From the NCBI RefSeq assembly GCF_004193775.1, contig NC_041004.1:29722411-29786410 (forward strand): a DNA stretch of 64,000 nucleotides, in the 5' to 3' direction. Every line of letters starts with the position of its first letter. Within the stretch, counting starts at the first letter, position 1. The notes under the pieces were generated by a model. That model had not been told where the DNA came from and made no database searches. It saw only the letters and a program-made list of their open reading frames with translations. This document shows, piece after piece, positions 22,555-33,711 of the stretch. This DNA is from Glycine soja. Its lineage: Eukaryota; Streptophyta; Magnoliopsida; Fabales; Fabaceae. A program made the position numbers and the translations under genes.

Positions 22555-22800
22555 TAACATCGATTATTTATACATAACCGATGTTAACGTTTGTATGTTA
22601 ACATCGGTTATGTATAAATAAATGTTAACATTGGTTATGTATAAATAACCGATGTTACTAGAAATAACCAACATCGATTTTTTGAAAACCGATGTTAATG
22701 TGCATGTTGACATCGGTTTTTCTAAATAATCGATGTTGTTTACTATATTAACATCGGTTTTTCTTAATAACCGATGTTATTTTCAAGTTTTTTTTATATA
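22555..22800. repeat. Subterminal inverted-repeat array, left side
   Basis: At least six alternating TTAACATCGGTT / AACCGATGTTA motifs separated by AT-rich spacers. It is the same kind of array as 35800-36179 and lies next to the 3' end of the Ulp1-like gene. Confidence 0.8.
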
Positions 22801-23035
22801 AACTTTCTGTTTTTATAATAAACCCAAAATTGTACCTGTAAAATGCAATTTTAGACCCAATTCACAGTAAATAAACATTTTATTCTGCTTTCAAGCAATT
22901 TTAATGGCAATAAACATTGAATAATTGATTTATTATTAACAACTATCAACAAATGAATTCAATGTTCAAATTACATAGGAAATAGCAAAAATGTTAAACC
23001 AAAGTAAACTAAGCTAAATTTAATGTCCCTAAATC

Positions 23036-26000
23036 CTAGCTATGAACTCTAACTCGAAGATAATACTGTTCCCATTGGATCCACATTGCCTTTAATCTCT
23101 CTGGCTCCAATGGTCTAGGATTGTTAAAATACTGCATCATGAAATAAATGATAATAAGTTAATAATGTAATACAAATTATAAAAAAATTGAATTTGTTTG
23201 AAATAAACATACCGCTTTCTAGTTATTCCTGAAACTTCCTAAAATGATGGTGGACATCCAGTGCATGACATCATAGCCGCACTCAATACTTCCTTTTTGT
23301 CTATTACACTAAATACATAATGAAATTTGGATATTAATTAAACAATTAGTGTACAGACACATAAGAAGTATATATAAGTATCGGTTTTATGTAAATGACG
23401 TACCTTGACGACAATCCACCTAGTAGGAGCCTTTGATTTAGGTTGTGGAGCATCATCAAGACCTTTTAAAGCACTGTTCCAAACGAGTAACAATTAAAAA
23501 GTGGTGTTGTTGAGGTATTTGAATATAAAAACATTGAAAAGAACATTGACTTTTTAATTATCCCCTTAAGGTAGTTGTCTGACCTGTTATGTAATGAACA
23601 AAACCAGAAAACTAGGTGTTCCTTGGGCACGATGACCACCATCTGCCTGTGTCCGCTACAGTGGAGATGAATATGGGTTAGTATATTAGTAAACATTAAA
23701 TAAATTAATTTATTTTGTGTGACTTACCCATTCAAGTAGGCTCCAAGGTAGACATCGTGTTTTGAACCCTGCATCCAACTCTTTATGTAACTTTCAGTCT
23801 GAAACTGCGTTTGCCCAAACCTCTGAATAGACTGTGGCTCGAGGAATCCATAGATATCAGAATTCCCCGCTTGCATACTTGTTTCAGTCATATGCCTGTT
23901 TATGTTAAATCAAAGTTAAATATTTATGAATTGAAAGCAATAAGTTAGGTAATTAAAAGTAATCTAAAATGACTTACATAATCCACAACCGTAACACTGA
24001 TATGCTGAGACATTGACCACCGTGTGCGATTTTGGAGAGGTCTTCGTGCTTTATGTAGAGCGGGAAGTCTGGATTAAAGACCCCGAACACGGTGGCATCC
24101 CATGTAACATGGTAAGGCCTCAAGAAAAGCTCTGGGATGGTCAATGTCATCAGATAAAGCGGATCATCGACCTCCGGATTCGGCTTTTGAGGTGGTTTTG
24201 CCGGAGACACAATTGGCTGTTCATGAAACAAAGTTAAATGGGTTAATTTGAGGCACACTGAATGAATTAATTCAAAAAGAAGAAACATATAGTAAGAGTA
24301 AAGTACCTGTTGTGATAAAGACTTGACCAGATGTGTCGGCCAAGCAAGAAAGGTGTGAATTGCCTATCCCACTAAGGAAACCTCATCAGTGGGTACAGGA
24401 ACTGGAACATCTGGATCTTTAACCTCCTCCACACCCACCTTTACTTGGCCAGACAACAAAGAAGTGTTATGAACAATAGTTGATCCCTCATAAACTCTGC
24501 CCAGGGCAACCAAGTGGGCATGATTTACTTCGATGTACAAGCCGCACCTATCTGAGTCACCCATCTCAGGATCGTTTCCTAAGGGATCAAAACAACTCTC
24601 CTTTGTGCTTACTCGAGGACCTGAGGGACTAACCAGATACTCCGGAGGCAGTGCAAGTCCCTGAGATTGCATCTGGGACTGAAACTGGGACTGCATTTGG
24701 CTGAACGATGCCATGAGCTACCTAGTCACTTTTTCTGTGATCGACTCCTCTAGCTGTTCCCTGATTTGCTAGGTCAGCTGCTGCAATTCTTCAGGAGGCA
24801 ACAAGGAAGAGCTGTGGGACGTCCATGGAACCGATCCAAAGTATTTCTTGATGGTGACACCAGATCCAGTAGCACGGACACGTCCAGGGTGCTCTGGACG
24901 TCCAATAGCAATGGTGAGAACATCCTGATGTCCACGGGGGACGAAGGATCCCTATGTCACCTACTCCTCAAAGGAATCCTGCATAGAAAATACAGTTGTA
25001 CATGACATTCACAAAATATTGAAATATAATTGTAATGGTTAGTTGAAAATGACTTACGATCTTCTCAGTGATTTCCTTTGCAGCCTCAGTCGTCATCTCC
25101 CCTGTTTTCTTGGTGCGGACCATCTTCGACTTCATGTGGCGTCTGACGGGGGATGGAGGGTCGATGACATCATCAACGCTTCCTGACTGTGCATCTTCCT
25201 CCAACTTCTTCCTGGTCTTCTCAGTCAGGAGCTTCTGCTCCAAATATTCATAACCCCCACGAGACAAAATGTGGGGGGCAGTGTTCTATTTCTGGATTGC
25301 CTGTGCCTTTTTCTGCACATCCTGCAAAAATAAAACAATAATCTTTCAAATTGCTAGAATGAATTATAACAAGTTAATGTTTTTTGAAAAACAACTTAAA
25401 TGACAAGGTACATACCTCCCAAGAAGGGTCTCAGCGAGTCTGGCAAAACTGGGCCGTATTTCAAATTATGTTGTATTTCTCACATACAGTGTCATCCACA
25501 CCGTCCTAATCAGCTGCAAGGGCCCATTTCCTCGTGAGGTCTGATTTAAACTGCCTTCATCTCTCGCCGACAGTCTGAAGTAACTTCCTTTTCATCCTAC
25601 TGTCAGAAGCCTCTGGGATTTCAAATTCCGCCTGATAATAACAAATAAGGTTTATTTGTTACAATAATGTATTTTTTGGTTATTAATTAAACAACATCAA
25701 ATAAGAAAAGAAAAATACCTGAATATCCTCCCAAATCAAGTCCTTCTAAGCAGTAGGGACCTCCTTCCAGCTCTTGTATGTGATGTCCACCTTATCACGT
25801 TCCACAATCCCCAAATATATTCTTAATTTCTTCCTGTGGGGACTGTCGGCCTTGCCGATAGTAGGATCAACGTGGACCACTAGTCTTTCAGCACCAGGTG
25901 GTCTAGTAGACAAGGATCGTAGACGTGAGGCTTTGCGTGTCCGCTTCACGGCAGACGACGAAGCCGATGTGTCGGAAGAAGGAGGAGGAGGAGAAGGAGG

Positions 26001-26036
26001 AGGAGGAGGAGGAGGGGAGGTAGGTGGAGAAGCCAT
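23036..26036 (-). pseudogene. CACTA-associated Ulp1/C48-like protease gene, about ten exons, decayed
   Basis: A transposon-borne gene on the minus strand. Exons inferred from homology and GT/AG sites: 26036-25719, 25631-25416, 25321-25058, 24978-24307, 24216-23978, 23895-23728, 23655 to about 23551, 23473-23404, 23308-23213, 23131-23036. The start ATG (26036) is followed by a proline/serine-rich leader, then a conserved block with TRPPGAERLVVHVDP and HRKKLRIYLGIVERDK. Later come SRGGYEYLEQKLL, a Q-rich SQMQSQ segment, PEVDDPLYLMTLTIPELFLR, and a C-terminal C48 (Ulp1-like) region. That region has GGHRQMVVIVPKE (catalytic His), CSLHNRSDNYLKGI (Asp) and IECGYDVMHWMS (Cys). It ends with PLEPERLKA and a TAG. 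In-frame stops occur in exons 1, 2, 3, 4 and 9, so no full protein can be made. Splice signals are mostly preserved. Such proteins accompany plant CACTA elements; their exact role is not settled. Confidence 0.85.
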
Positions 26037-26117
26037 GATCCTTCATACAACAACATACAAAATGTAAATTTCGATTACAGACAAATATCGACATCAACAG
26101 TTCTTTATGTAACTAAT

Positions 26118-26538
26118 TTGGAATTGTGGGGTTCAAGGGTGCTGATGCTTTATTATTGTAGGGGTGTGGGTGTGTGTGTCTCTCTCTGTGTGTGTGGGTG
26201 GGTGAGTGTCTCTCTCTGTCTCTGTGTGTGTGTGTATGTGTGTGTGTGTGGCATGGACTTGAGCTGTGGCCTGTGGTGTGTGCAGCCTTACAAAGACCAC
26301 AATGAGTTGTTTTATGACCAAATGCCTGAGGCACGTAGGAGTTTGCGTGTGCGCGTGTGTGTGTGTGGCATGGACTTGAGCTGTGGCCTGTGGTGTGTGC
26401 AGCCTTACAAAGACCAAAATGAGTTGTTTTATGACCAAATGCTTGAGGCACGTAGGAGTTTGGGGGCTGCAACATATATAGGAGTTTTGAGGATATGAGA
26501 AGTACCCTATGGGTGGGATTTCACTTATTCATTTTCAG
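26118..26538 (+). repeat. GT-rich tract and 117-bp tandem duplication
   Basis: GT/CT dinucleotide-rich DNA from 26160 contains two copies of a 117-bp unit. gcatggacttgagctgtggc starts at 26251 and again at 26368, followed by cagccttacaaagacc and cacgtaggagttt. An open frame runs through on both strands because the unit length is a multiple of three. I do not regard this as a gene. It lies just upstream of the Ulp1-like gene start. Confidence 0.8.
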
Positions 26539-26680
26539 TTTGGTAGGTGTTGTTGTAGTTATTGCTGGTTTATATGTTGTGCTTTGGGGTAAAGCCAAAG
26601 AGTTTGCTGAGAATAAACAAACTTGGCTTAGTTCCTTTCACCACTATTTAATAAGCTTAAACAAATTTTGGCAGACATGA
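26539..26680 (+). pseudogene. Captured last exon of a WAT1-type (EamA/nodulin MtN21) transporter gene
   Basis: Begins right after an acceptor-like attttcag (26531-26538). It encodes LVGVVVVIAGLYVVLWGKAK EFAENKQ, the last membrane helix and WGK motif typical of plant WAT1-related transporters. It continues to a stop at 26678-26680. The nine upstream helices are missing. Only about 30 residues carry the signature, so the family call is good but the member is unknown. Confidence 0.7.
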
Positions 26681-27682
26681 CTTAAGTGTACCTTCATTAT
26701 CTGGTTGGAGAAACACTACTTATGATTCCTGCTACAATGGTGCCATTCTCTTCTGAAATTTAATTAAGTAGATGCATGATGTTAATTATTAATGGTTTAA
26801 GGTATATAAATGTTATGTTATTAGGCTGCAGTTCTTGATATAGGACCTATCGAGGGATATAAATTGTTTCTTAGAATTTTGGTTGTTGGACGGCTATAAA
26901 ACACAGGATAGGACATAACAGGTGTTGAACCTAGAATAACAAACCATAATAAGCTTGAACCAGCAGCAGAGAATGACACTCAACCCAAATTTTGCTCAAT
27001 TGTCTGCTGACAACAATCTCAATTGCTAAAATAAAATACATCAGCTTTGAAAAAATCAATTTCTTAAGAGGATAAGTCATAAGTGAGTGGCTAATTACCT
27101 CAGTGTAGGGTACAAAGAAAGCTTTCAAAAAAGGATAAATCAAAAGAGGATAAGAGGATAAGTCATAAGTGATTTAATTGTGGTTTTTAATTGTGATTCA
27201 AAAGAGGATAAGATGTAATAGTAATGAAAATGACTAAGGAGACTTGAATTAAGAAGATGATGATTGGTGTTTCCTATCTATGAAACTTGTATTTGACTTT
27301 TGTTGGTATTTAACACACCTATGACTTTCTATTGTTAATTATGATCATGAATTCAGAATAATTTTTTTTATCATTTTTGAGAATTTGTATGCATACAATA
27401 TACATTGATAAACTATAAAAATTTCAGAATAACAGCTATCTTGCTATAGCGTTTTATGGGGTCAGTCGCTACTCACTGCCATCTGGTATTCAGAACTCTA
27501 ATTCTGTTATTTGAACCACACCAAAAGCATCTAAGGAAATACAAAGATTTATCCATAGTTATGTTAGTTTTTTGTTTTGGTCTTGTAGAATTGAGGAGTT
27601 TGTTTACTTATTTTCTTGTTAAGAATGACAATTATGATGATAATGTCTGGTATCTTTTTACACATCTCTATACGATTGACAG
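26681..27682. other. CACTA interior, no recognised coding sequence
   Basis: AT-rich DNA between the WAT1-type and DnaJ exons. It may contain intron sequence of the captured DnaJ gene, since an acceptor at 27681-27682 ends it. An agaggataa motif recurs several times between 27070 and 27210. Confidence 0.4.
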
Positions 27683-27806
27683 GTATCACCTAGACAAGAA
27701 TGCCAACAATCCTGAAGCTTCGGAGCTATTTAAAGAGGTTGCATATTCTTATAGTGTCTTGTCTGACCCAGAAAAGAGAAGGCAATATGACAGTGTTGGA
27801 TTTGAG
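27683..27806 (+). pseudogene. Captured J-domain exon of an ARG1-type DnaJ gene
   Basis: A 124-bp exon with intact borders: acceptor ttgacag/GT at 27682 and donor GAG/gtcc at 27807. It encodes [20 protein letters not shown] then [20 protein letters not shown], the second half of a J domain. The closest pattern I know is ARG1/ARL (DnaJ 15-type) plant cochaperones. The invariant HPD tripeptide that stimulates Hsp70 is HLD here, so the fragment could not work as a J domain. Helix I and all other exons are absent. Confidence 0.88.
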
Positions 27807-29809
27807 GTCCATTTCTTATTGTCCTTTTCGTGTTTTCTCTTTTTTTTTTTGTTTTTCATTTTCAACTCTTCCTACAGTGTGAAAACATAAATATGGTTTT
27901 TGACATGGATCTCGTGTTTTACTTTGTCTTCCCAGCAAGACAAACAAAACTGACGTAAAAATCTTGTTAGCAATAAAGTATAACATTTCAAACATAACAA
28001 AGGTTCAAATAACTAACCAGCAAATTGAAAGAGCATAAATTCAATTACTTGTAGAATAACTTGTGCTACAAATAACTATCTACAAATGGAATTTGAGGTG
28101 GGACTGTGAGCTCTAGTTGGAAGACGCTAATATCATATATTTCTCATAACCAAGAATGACCACATGTAACAAGATGTCTACCAAATGTAAGCATGATGTA
28201 CGAATGTAACAACATGTACAAATGTAACAAGATGTACAAATAACAAGAACTTCTGTTGGAGCTTCATGGAAAGAGATTAGATAATCTCGAAAACATTGAG
28301 GTGCAGAAAGCTCTGTTGTATGTTTTTAATTTAAATGCACTTATTTTCTATTTGTCTTAGCATAGTCTATGATCAGTAGCCCCAACTGTCAAGTAGTTAT
28401 TCAATTAGTGGTTAAGAAAAACCAGTTATCACTCAATTAGTTGGGTTTTTGTTACTGTTGTAACTGATTAACAACCAGAAATTATTGTATATAAATCCCT
28501 GGGTGTACAAAACAGATTTAGTGAAAATATCATTAATTCCTCAGATCTTCTTTAAATTCCTCTCTCTCTCTCTACTTCTCTTACTTTATCTGTATCCAAT
28601 AGTTTAGGTTGCTTAAATTAGAATGGAATAGATCAAAATGAAATGGATTCCAATCCATTGCATCCAAACCTTCAATTTGTATTCCCTCTCAATTTGGGGG
28701 ATACAGGACAAAATTAGGCTACTTTTTATTGTTTTTATTAAATTATGTTCTATCACATCTCTGCAATGCATCTGCAGCAGGTAAAACTCCTTATTCCATC
28801 CCAACCTTGTTCCTCTTGGTAAGGTAAGTCCATGCTCTGTCATATCTTGACCATGAATGCACCCCTCCAACAGTGAATAATGACATAGCCACCAGCAGTA
28901 ACTTTATTCATATTAGAAGTCCAATGTTTCAGACTATGACACAAGCTGACTCCACAAACATGATTCACATTTCTTCCAATCAAACTAAAGTTGTCTGAAC
29001 CATTATATTGGATATATAATATGATATATAACTCCAAGTAAAATTATTTCATTTTTTTTTTTTTACATTTTTGGTTCCTTTCCCTTTTCTCTACATCCTA
29101 GCATGTCTAATTATAATGTTTAGTTGAAACAAATTGTAGATTTTGTTTAATCCAGTTAACTTGTAGTTATTTTCTTTTTAATACTTACACTGGTCATTCC
29201 AATTTGATCAATGCAGAGCTTACTTATACTAGGGTTGCGAGTGAGAAGTGTGATATCTATAGGCTTCAGAGTACTATCATTGCTTCAATTAGCACTACTC
29301 ATGGCATCACATTATGTATCTCAATATTTTGTTACTAAGTTAACACCATTAAAAAGGGTATAATAAAAACTATCATACACTTTTTTAATATTAGCCATCT
29401 CTCTATCATACACTTTTTAATCCATTGGCCAATGTTAAGGTCATGCTCACTAGGCCTAATAAATAATAATAAAAACTGAGACAAACACAAAACTTGATCA
29501 TAGTCTTCACTTTCAAAGGATGCTAAATGGTATTCTGTAGATGCAACGAGTTCAAACAAAACCAATAGAATGGCTTAGATTCATGCAGTATGTCATGTTC
29601 CTTCTTAGTTCTTCCCATTGTTAAAATCACTAATCATTACTAACTTAAAACTACTGGATCAATCAACATTCAATAACAAAATATAATTAGAACAACCACA
29701 CCAGTAAATTAGTTTACTATTATCTTTGTACCCTAAAATATCTAGAACGGAAAAACAATTAGTAGAGGATCTAGATGCCTATACAAAGTACAAACAACCA
29801 ATACTTTAC
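27807..29809. other. CACTA interior with unassigned sequence
   Basis: No gene recognised. A segment at about 28370-28600 has a TATA-like tatataaatccctgg and a leader ending in a CT microsatellite (28560-28573), like a promoter or LTR fragment. A minus-strand open stretch at 28840-29037 and an exon-like plus stretch after an acceptor-like caatgcag at 29216 could not be assigned. Confidence 0.35.
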
Positions 29810-29928
29810 CTTTCCAAAAATGGGATACTCAGCCTTGTACCCTGTACAGGCAAATTCCTCTGCCTCCGTGCTACTCCCGGGCTCTTCTTTCAGAAACTGG
29901 TTGCATGGAAATGCCAGTATCTCAAGAC
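29810..29928 (-). pseudogene. Captured exon of a glutathione peroxidase gene
   Basis: A 119-bp minus-strand exon with an intact acceptor (GATCTCAG/GT at 29929) and donor (GGAAAG/GTAAAG at 29809). It encodes [17 protein letters not shown] followed by [22 protein letters not shown]. The FPCNQF segment with its glutamine, and the second cysteine in FAC, are signatures of plant thiol-dependent glutathione peroxidases. The exon with the active-site cysteine lies elsewhere and is not present. It is opposite in orientation to the DnaJ exon 2 kb away. Confidence 0.92.
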
Positions 29929-32053
29929 CTGAGATCAACCAACAATACCTTCTCAAGTGAGATCAATTTAATAATTTCTTTTAATCCTTCAGTTTAACTA
30001 AAAGTATTCGGTCACTCAAAAGGCACAAATTTGAAATCCTTCATGTCTTAATGCACTTATTTTAATACTAAATGCACTTCTTTTAGAGCTTGGCATGTCT
30101 ACTTTCTGCATATGCAATTGCTTTCAATTATACAAGTAACAAGTTTAACATAAATGTGTAGTAATTCTCTGCCATTTCTCTGCTGAAAGATATATTCACA
30201 TTTAGTGTTTGATTGTGTCTTAAACAGGATTGCTTCCGAAGGATGAGAGATGAGTTCTATATTTATACTGAATGTTTTCTGGTCACGAAGCTGACCACAA
30301 CCTATTTTTGATAAGTAAACGTAGTAGTATGCCTAAATATGTAGTGAAAGATAAGAAGCCGAGGACAAGCTGTTTTTGTCTTTTGTGGGATACGAACGTT
30401 GACTACCACGCCCGTGCGTACCATTGGTTCTTCCATTTCGGAAGTTTCTGGATTAAGCAAGTGGATTTTTTTTTGAGCTGATGGATCACAATAAAACCTA
30501 ATATTTGTGTTTTTGGGTTTGTGGAAAATACCCAGGATTTGAGGTGTTGAAGAAGAAGGGATAAAGTGTATGGTATGGGGGCGTGGTGACCGAGGGCACG
30601 AAAGGAGGAAACTATTGGCTACAGAAAGTCATTTCTTTAACCGGGTTTCTTTCAAAAAATGATGCAGAGTCTTTGTTTGATGGCTTCTCAGGGTTACTCT
30701 CCTGGCCTTGTCTTGCACCCATAAGTACTGGGCTTGCCCTGCGCTACCATGAAGGTAACATCAAAAAGTTGAGATTTTGCTGGTTTTAGCAATATTAATG
30801 GATGCAATGGTGTTATATTGGAAAAAGGGTGTGTTGATTATATTCATATTAAGTATTAACAAAGGGATTGTGACTATGTGACCTTGGTATGATCACTCTT
30901 GGGTATGTTTAGCAATGCAGGGAATGGGTGTGAATTTTTCATTTTTGGTAAATGTTCTCTAATTTTCACTTGTATATTTTATTTTTATAATGAAAGGAAT
31001 AGAATTAGACATTCTTGTGTTACTTTTAATAATTCTTATTCATAATTGATCAATCTTTGGAGGAAGGAGGTTGGACTGGGGAGGGTTAATATTTCATTTC
31101 TTAATCTATGGAAATAAAAAATGTTTAAGTAAATGAATAATGGTGATTTGAAGGTTACAAATAGTCTATCATTTCATTAGTCTGAATTGTAAATTTCTTA
31201 AACTAGGAGATGTTCACCTATAATAAAGAAATTCCCCTCCAAAACTCTTCATCTTAACTCACCCTTGGTTTTGACAGTGTTAAGAAGTGTATATGAACAT
31301 GTAATGGATCACAATTAAACTCATAGTAACATCCTCCATGAAGTAGTACTTGCCCCCCACCCTTAATTTTGAACTCAAGACATGTTTACACGATTGTAAT
31401 ACTTGTAGTATGTTTCATTACTTATGACATTCTGGCTGAGTAGTCTAGGTTATTGTGCATGCATAATTTTTAATTGCTTAGATTTTAATTTTCTTTTCGA
31501 GACAGGGCTACCAAACATTCTTTCCTTCTCCAGTAGCAAAAGCAGACCTGATCAGATATCAGTCTCGTTGTCTTAAGCCAAGTCCATGTCAGGAGTCAAC
31601 CAAATCTCAAAATGAATGGTTTGATTATAACAAGTTTGTCAATGTCGACTTCTCAATTGAAAGGCATATGCTTATTGATGATCAGAAAACACTTAGTAAA
31701 CTATATTGCATTTTGAGATTCTATATTTATTTTCTGTTATTCAGTATAATTAAGAGGGGATATTATACAATATTTGCACAACAAGTCTCATAAGCCAGAG
31801 TATATGAGTTATGGGAGTTTATTGCAAATTGTTGTAGATGCAGTTGAAACTTGATAGCAATATTATGTGTGGGAAAATAAGTCTATGGGAAATTCCATTA
31901 TTGGCTAAAAATGAGTTTAATGACTTGAACTCACCCACCACCAAACAGTTTGCAAACTTTTGATTTTAGAGTATTAGTGTATAAGTAAGTTTTACTTCAT
32001 TGAGTATGTTGTGACATTGAGTATTCTACGAAATTGTTTGATTACATAGATAG
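29929..32053. other. CACTA interior with unassigned exon-like pieces
   Basis: Two stretches look exon-like but are unassigned. One is a frame at 30583-30789. The other is a frame after an acceptor-like gagacag at 31505, reading GYQTFFPSPVAKADLIRYQS and then NEWFDYNKFVNVDFSIERH, open to about 31794. Given the neighbours they may be further captured fragments. The rest is AT-rich. Confidence 0.35.
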
Positions 32054-32054
32054 C

Positions 32055-32182
32055 AGGGAGCTGGTTTCATGGAATTCGTTGATCTCAACCTATGCCTAGA
32101 TTGGGGATATATGTGAAGTTTTGTTGCTTCTCAAGACAATGAGGTTACAAGGTTTTGGGGCTAAGCCACAGCCTATCACTTG
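32055..32182 (+). pseudogene. Captured fragment of a pentatricopeptide-repeat (PPR) gene
   Basis: The plus frame reads RELVSWNSLISTYA, a TAG, then IGDICEVLLLLKTMRLQGFG. LVSWNSLIS-YAQ-G-xxEVLxLLKxMRLQG is the typical motif of plant PLS-class PPR proteins, which bind organellar RNA. The stop sits where glutamine (YAQ) is expected. Only one repeat is left, and a TGA ends the frame at 32182. Confidence 0.8.
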
Positions 32183-33183
32183 ACTACAAGGACTCACAAT
32201 CAACTTAGTGTTATCCTTGATATGCTCTTCTCGTAAAGGAAACTATACTTGAGATTTCATTGTCCATTAGCAATATTTTCTTGCTATGTGAATGCCAATT
32301 GACACAAGTAATTAATAACACAAAATTTACTCATCCTCTCCATAAATTTGGGGATTGATTCTTCCTAATACTACTAAAATTTTTCTTCGTGAGCAACCTT
32401 CCTCTCAAAGAGACTCTTTGGCACTTGGGTAAGTACTAGTTTATTAGTTGACATTATAAAACCATCTGCGGTTTAAGCATATAAAATTTAGATGGGCCTA
32501 TGCTGATAGTCCACATATATGACTAAGGATTTGTAGTTAATTTATCCTTCCTATGAATGAGGTTGATTCTCCTAAGTTATTAAAATCCTACTTGGTGGGT
32601 AACCTTCTTTAACGAGATCTATTGATGATAAAAAAACTAGTTAAGTAGTTATGATAGATAAAATTGCTAGCGGTTTGTTTAGGCTTGTATAGTATTTTTC
32701 TTGATAGATTTTTACTAGCAACCCATCATATCATTGGCGTCCTACCAACAGTATTGACAGTGCCTACTCATTCTACCAGTATTTTGCAGGAAAATAAAAT
32801 AAAATTTCTTGCTATGATAATTCCTCCTCTTCTTCATGTCTCAAGCATCATCCAACTCATTACTTCTGATCTTGACATCAAACTTTTAGATTTCCCTCAG
32901 CCAAGTTTTCAAATTTCATATGCAAACAAGTAGAAGACCAACCATGTAGTTTTAGAATTCACTGCTCTTATCTATATTAACTAATAAGCACTAACCATAA
33001 TAAATTAACTGATTAACAAACTCTAAGTGAATTTTACTACTCCAAGTAAATTTTGGGAGGACCCTTTGTTTATAGCACATTCAATACTATCTATATTCAT
33101 TCTATTCAACTATATGGGGTTTCGTAACATGACCTATTGCCGAAGAACTCAAGTAACATGCCCCTCTCTGCCATCCCTAGAAG
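32183..33183. other. CACTA interior, unassigned
   Basis: AT-rich sequence with a short plus-strand frame at 32664-32933 that I cannot relate to a family. No repeats or RNA genes noticed. Confidence 0.4.
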
Positions 33184-33429
33184 CTAGAATGAGTCACTGC
33201 TCATTTCGGCAACAAACATTTCCATGTTTGACATTGCAGTAGCAGCTTGAAGCCACCACCTCAACCACACTCCTCCAACAATATCAACAATAATTGAGAC
33301 GTACCCGTTAGTCCACAACTCCTTATTGAGAGGAACAACACCAGTGGCAACCAAAATAGGGGAAAAATAGCCCAGAACCACTTCCCCAACAAGAGTACTA
33401 ATAGTGTCCCAGTAGTTGAGGTCCACCAA
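33184..33429 (-). pseudogene. Captured fragment of a polyamine/amino-acid transporter (PUT/LAT-type) gene
   Basis: The minus frame reads [64 protein letters not shown] and [10 protein letters not shown]. This matches plant polyamine uptake (PUT/LAT, APC superfamily) transporters, which have NYWDS/T, GYFFPLL-GTGAVP and [17 protein letters not shown]. About 15-18 residues expected between GEV and VLGY are absent, an in-frame internal deletion. Both ends of the gene are missing. Confidence 0.85.
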
Positions 33430-33706
33430 ACAACAACTTATCTGACTTCAACCCTCAACAATACCAAAGTCCAACCACAAAGAAGCCTAACTCAAATTTT
33501 TTTCATCAGGCAAAGCCATTGTCTGTGTCTACCCCTCAAACAAAGACCAATACCAATCAAGCCATTCTCTAGTGGGGGTGATTATTATTTTCTAACTCAA
33601 AAACAACCTAATAAGTCTACCCCTCAAACAACGCCCAGTGGCAATCTACCCTTCCAGAAATCACAATTCTCATTCATACAAGATAACAAACAAAAAAGTT
33701 CTAATC

Positions 33707-33711
33707 ATACT
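33707..33711. repeat. Target-site duplication of solo LTR A, left copy
   Basis: atact at 33707-33711 is repeated exactly at 35282-35286, directly flanking the LTR at 33712-35281. Confidence 0.9.

Noticed and set aside
23036..26036. Functional host SUMO protease gene
   Set aside because: The leader and middle blocks match transposon-associated C48 proteins, many stops interrupt it, and CACTA subterminal arrays lie next to it.
26118..26498. 126-codon frame rich in cysteine and its minus-strand histidine/threonine-rich partner
   Set aside because: Both come from GT/CA-rich DNA and a 117-bp duplication. The frame has no domain and stays open on both strands.
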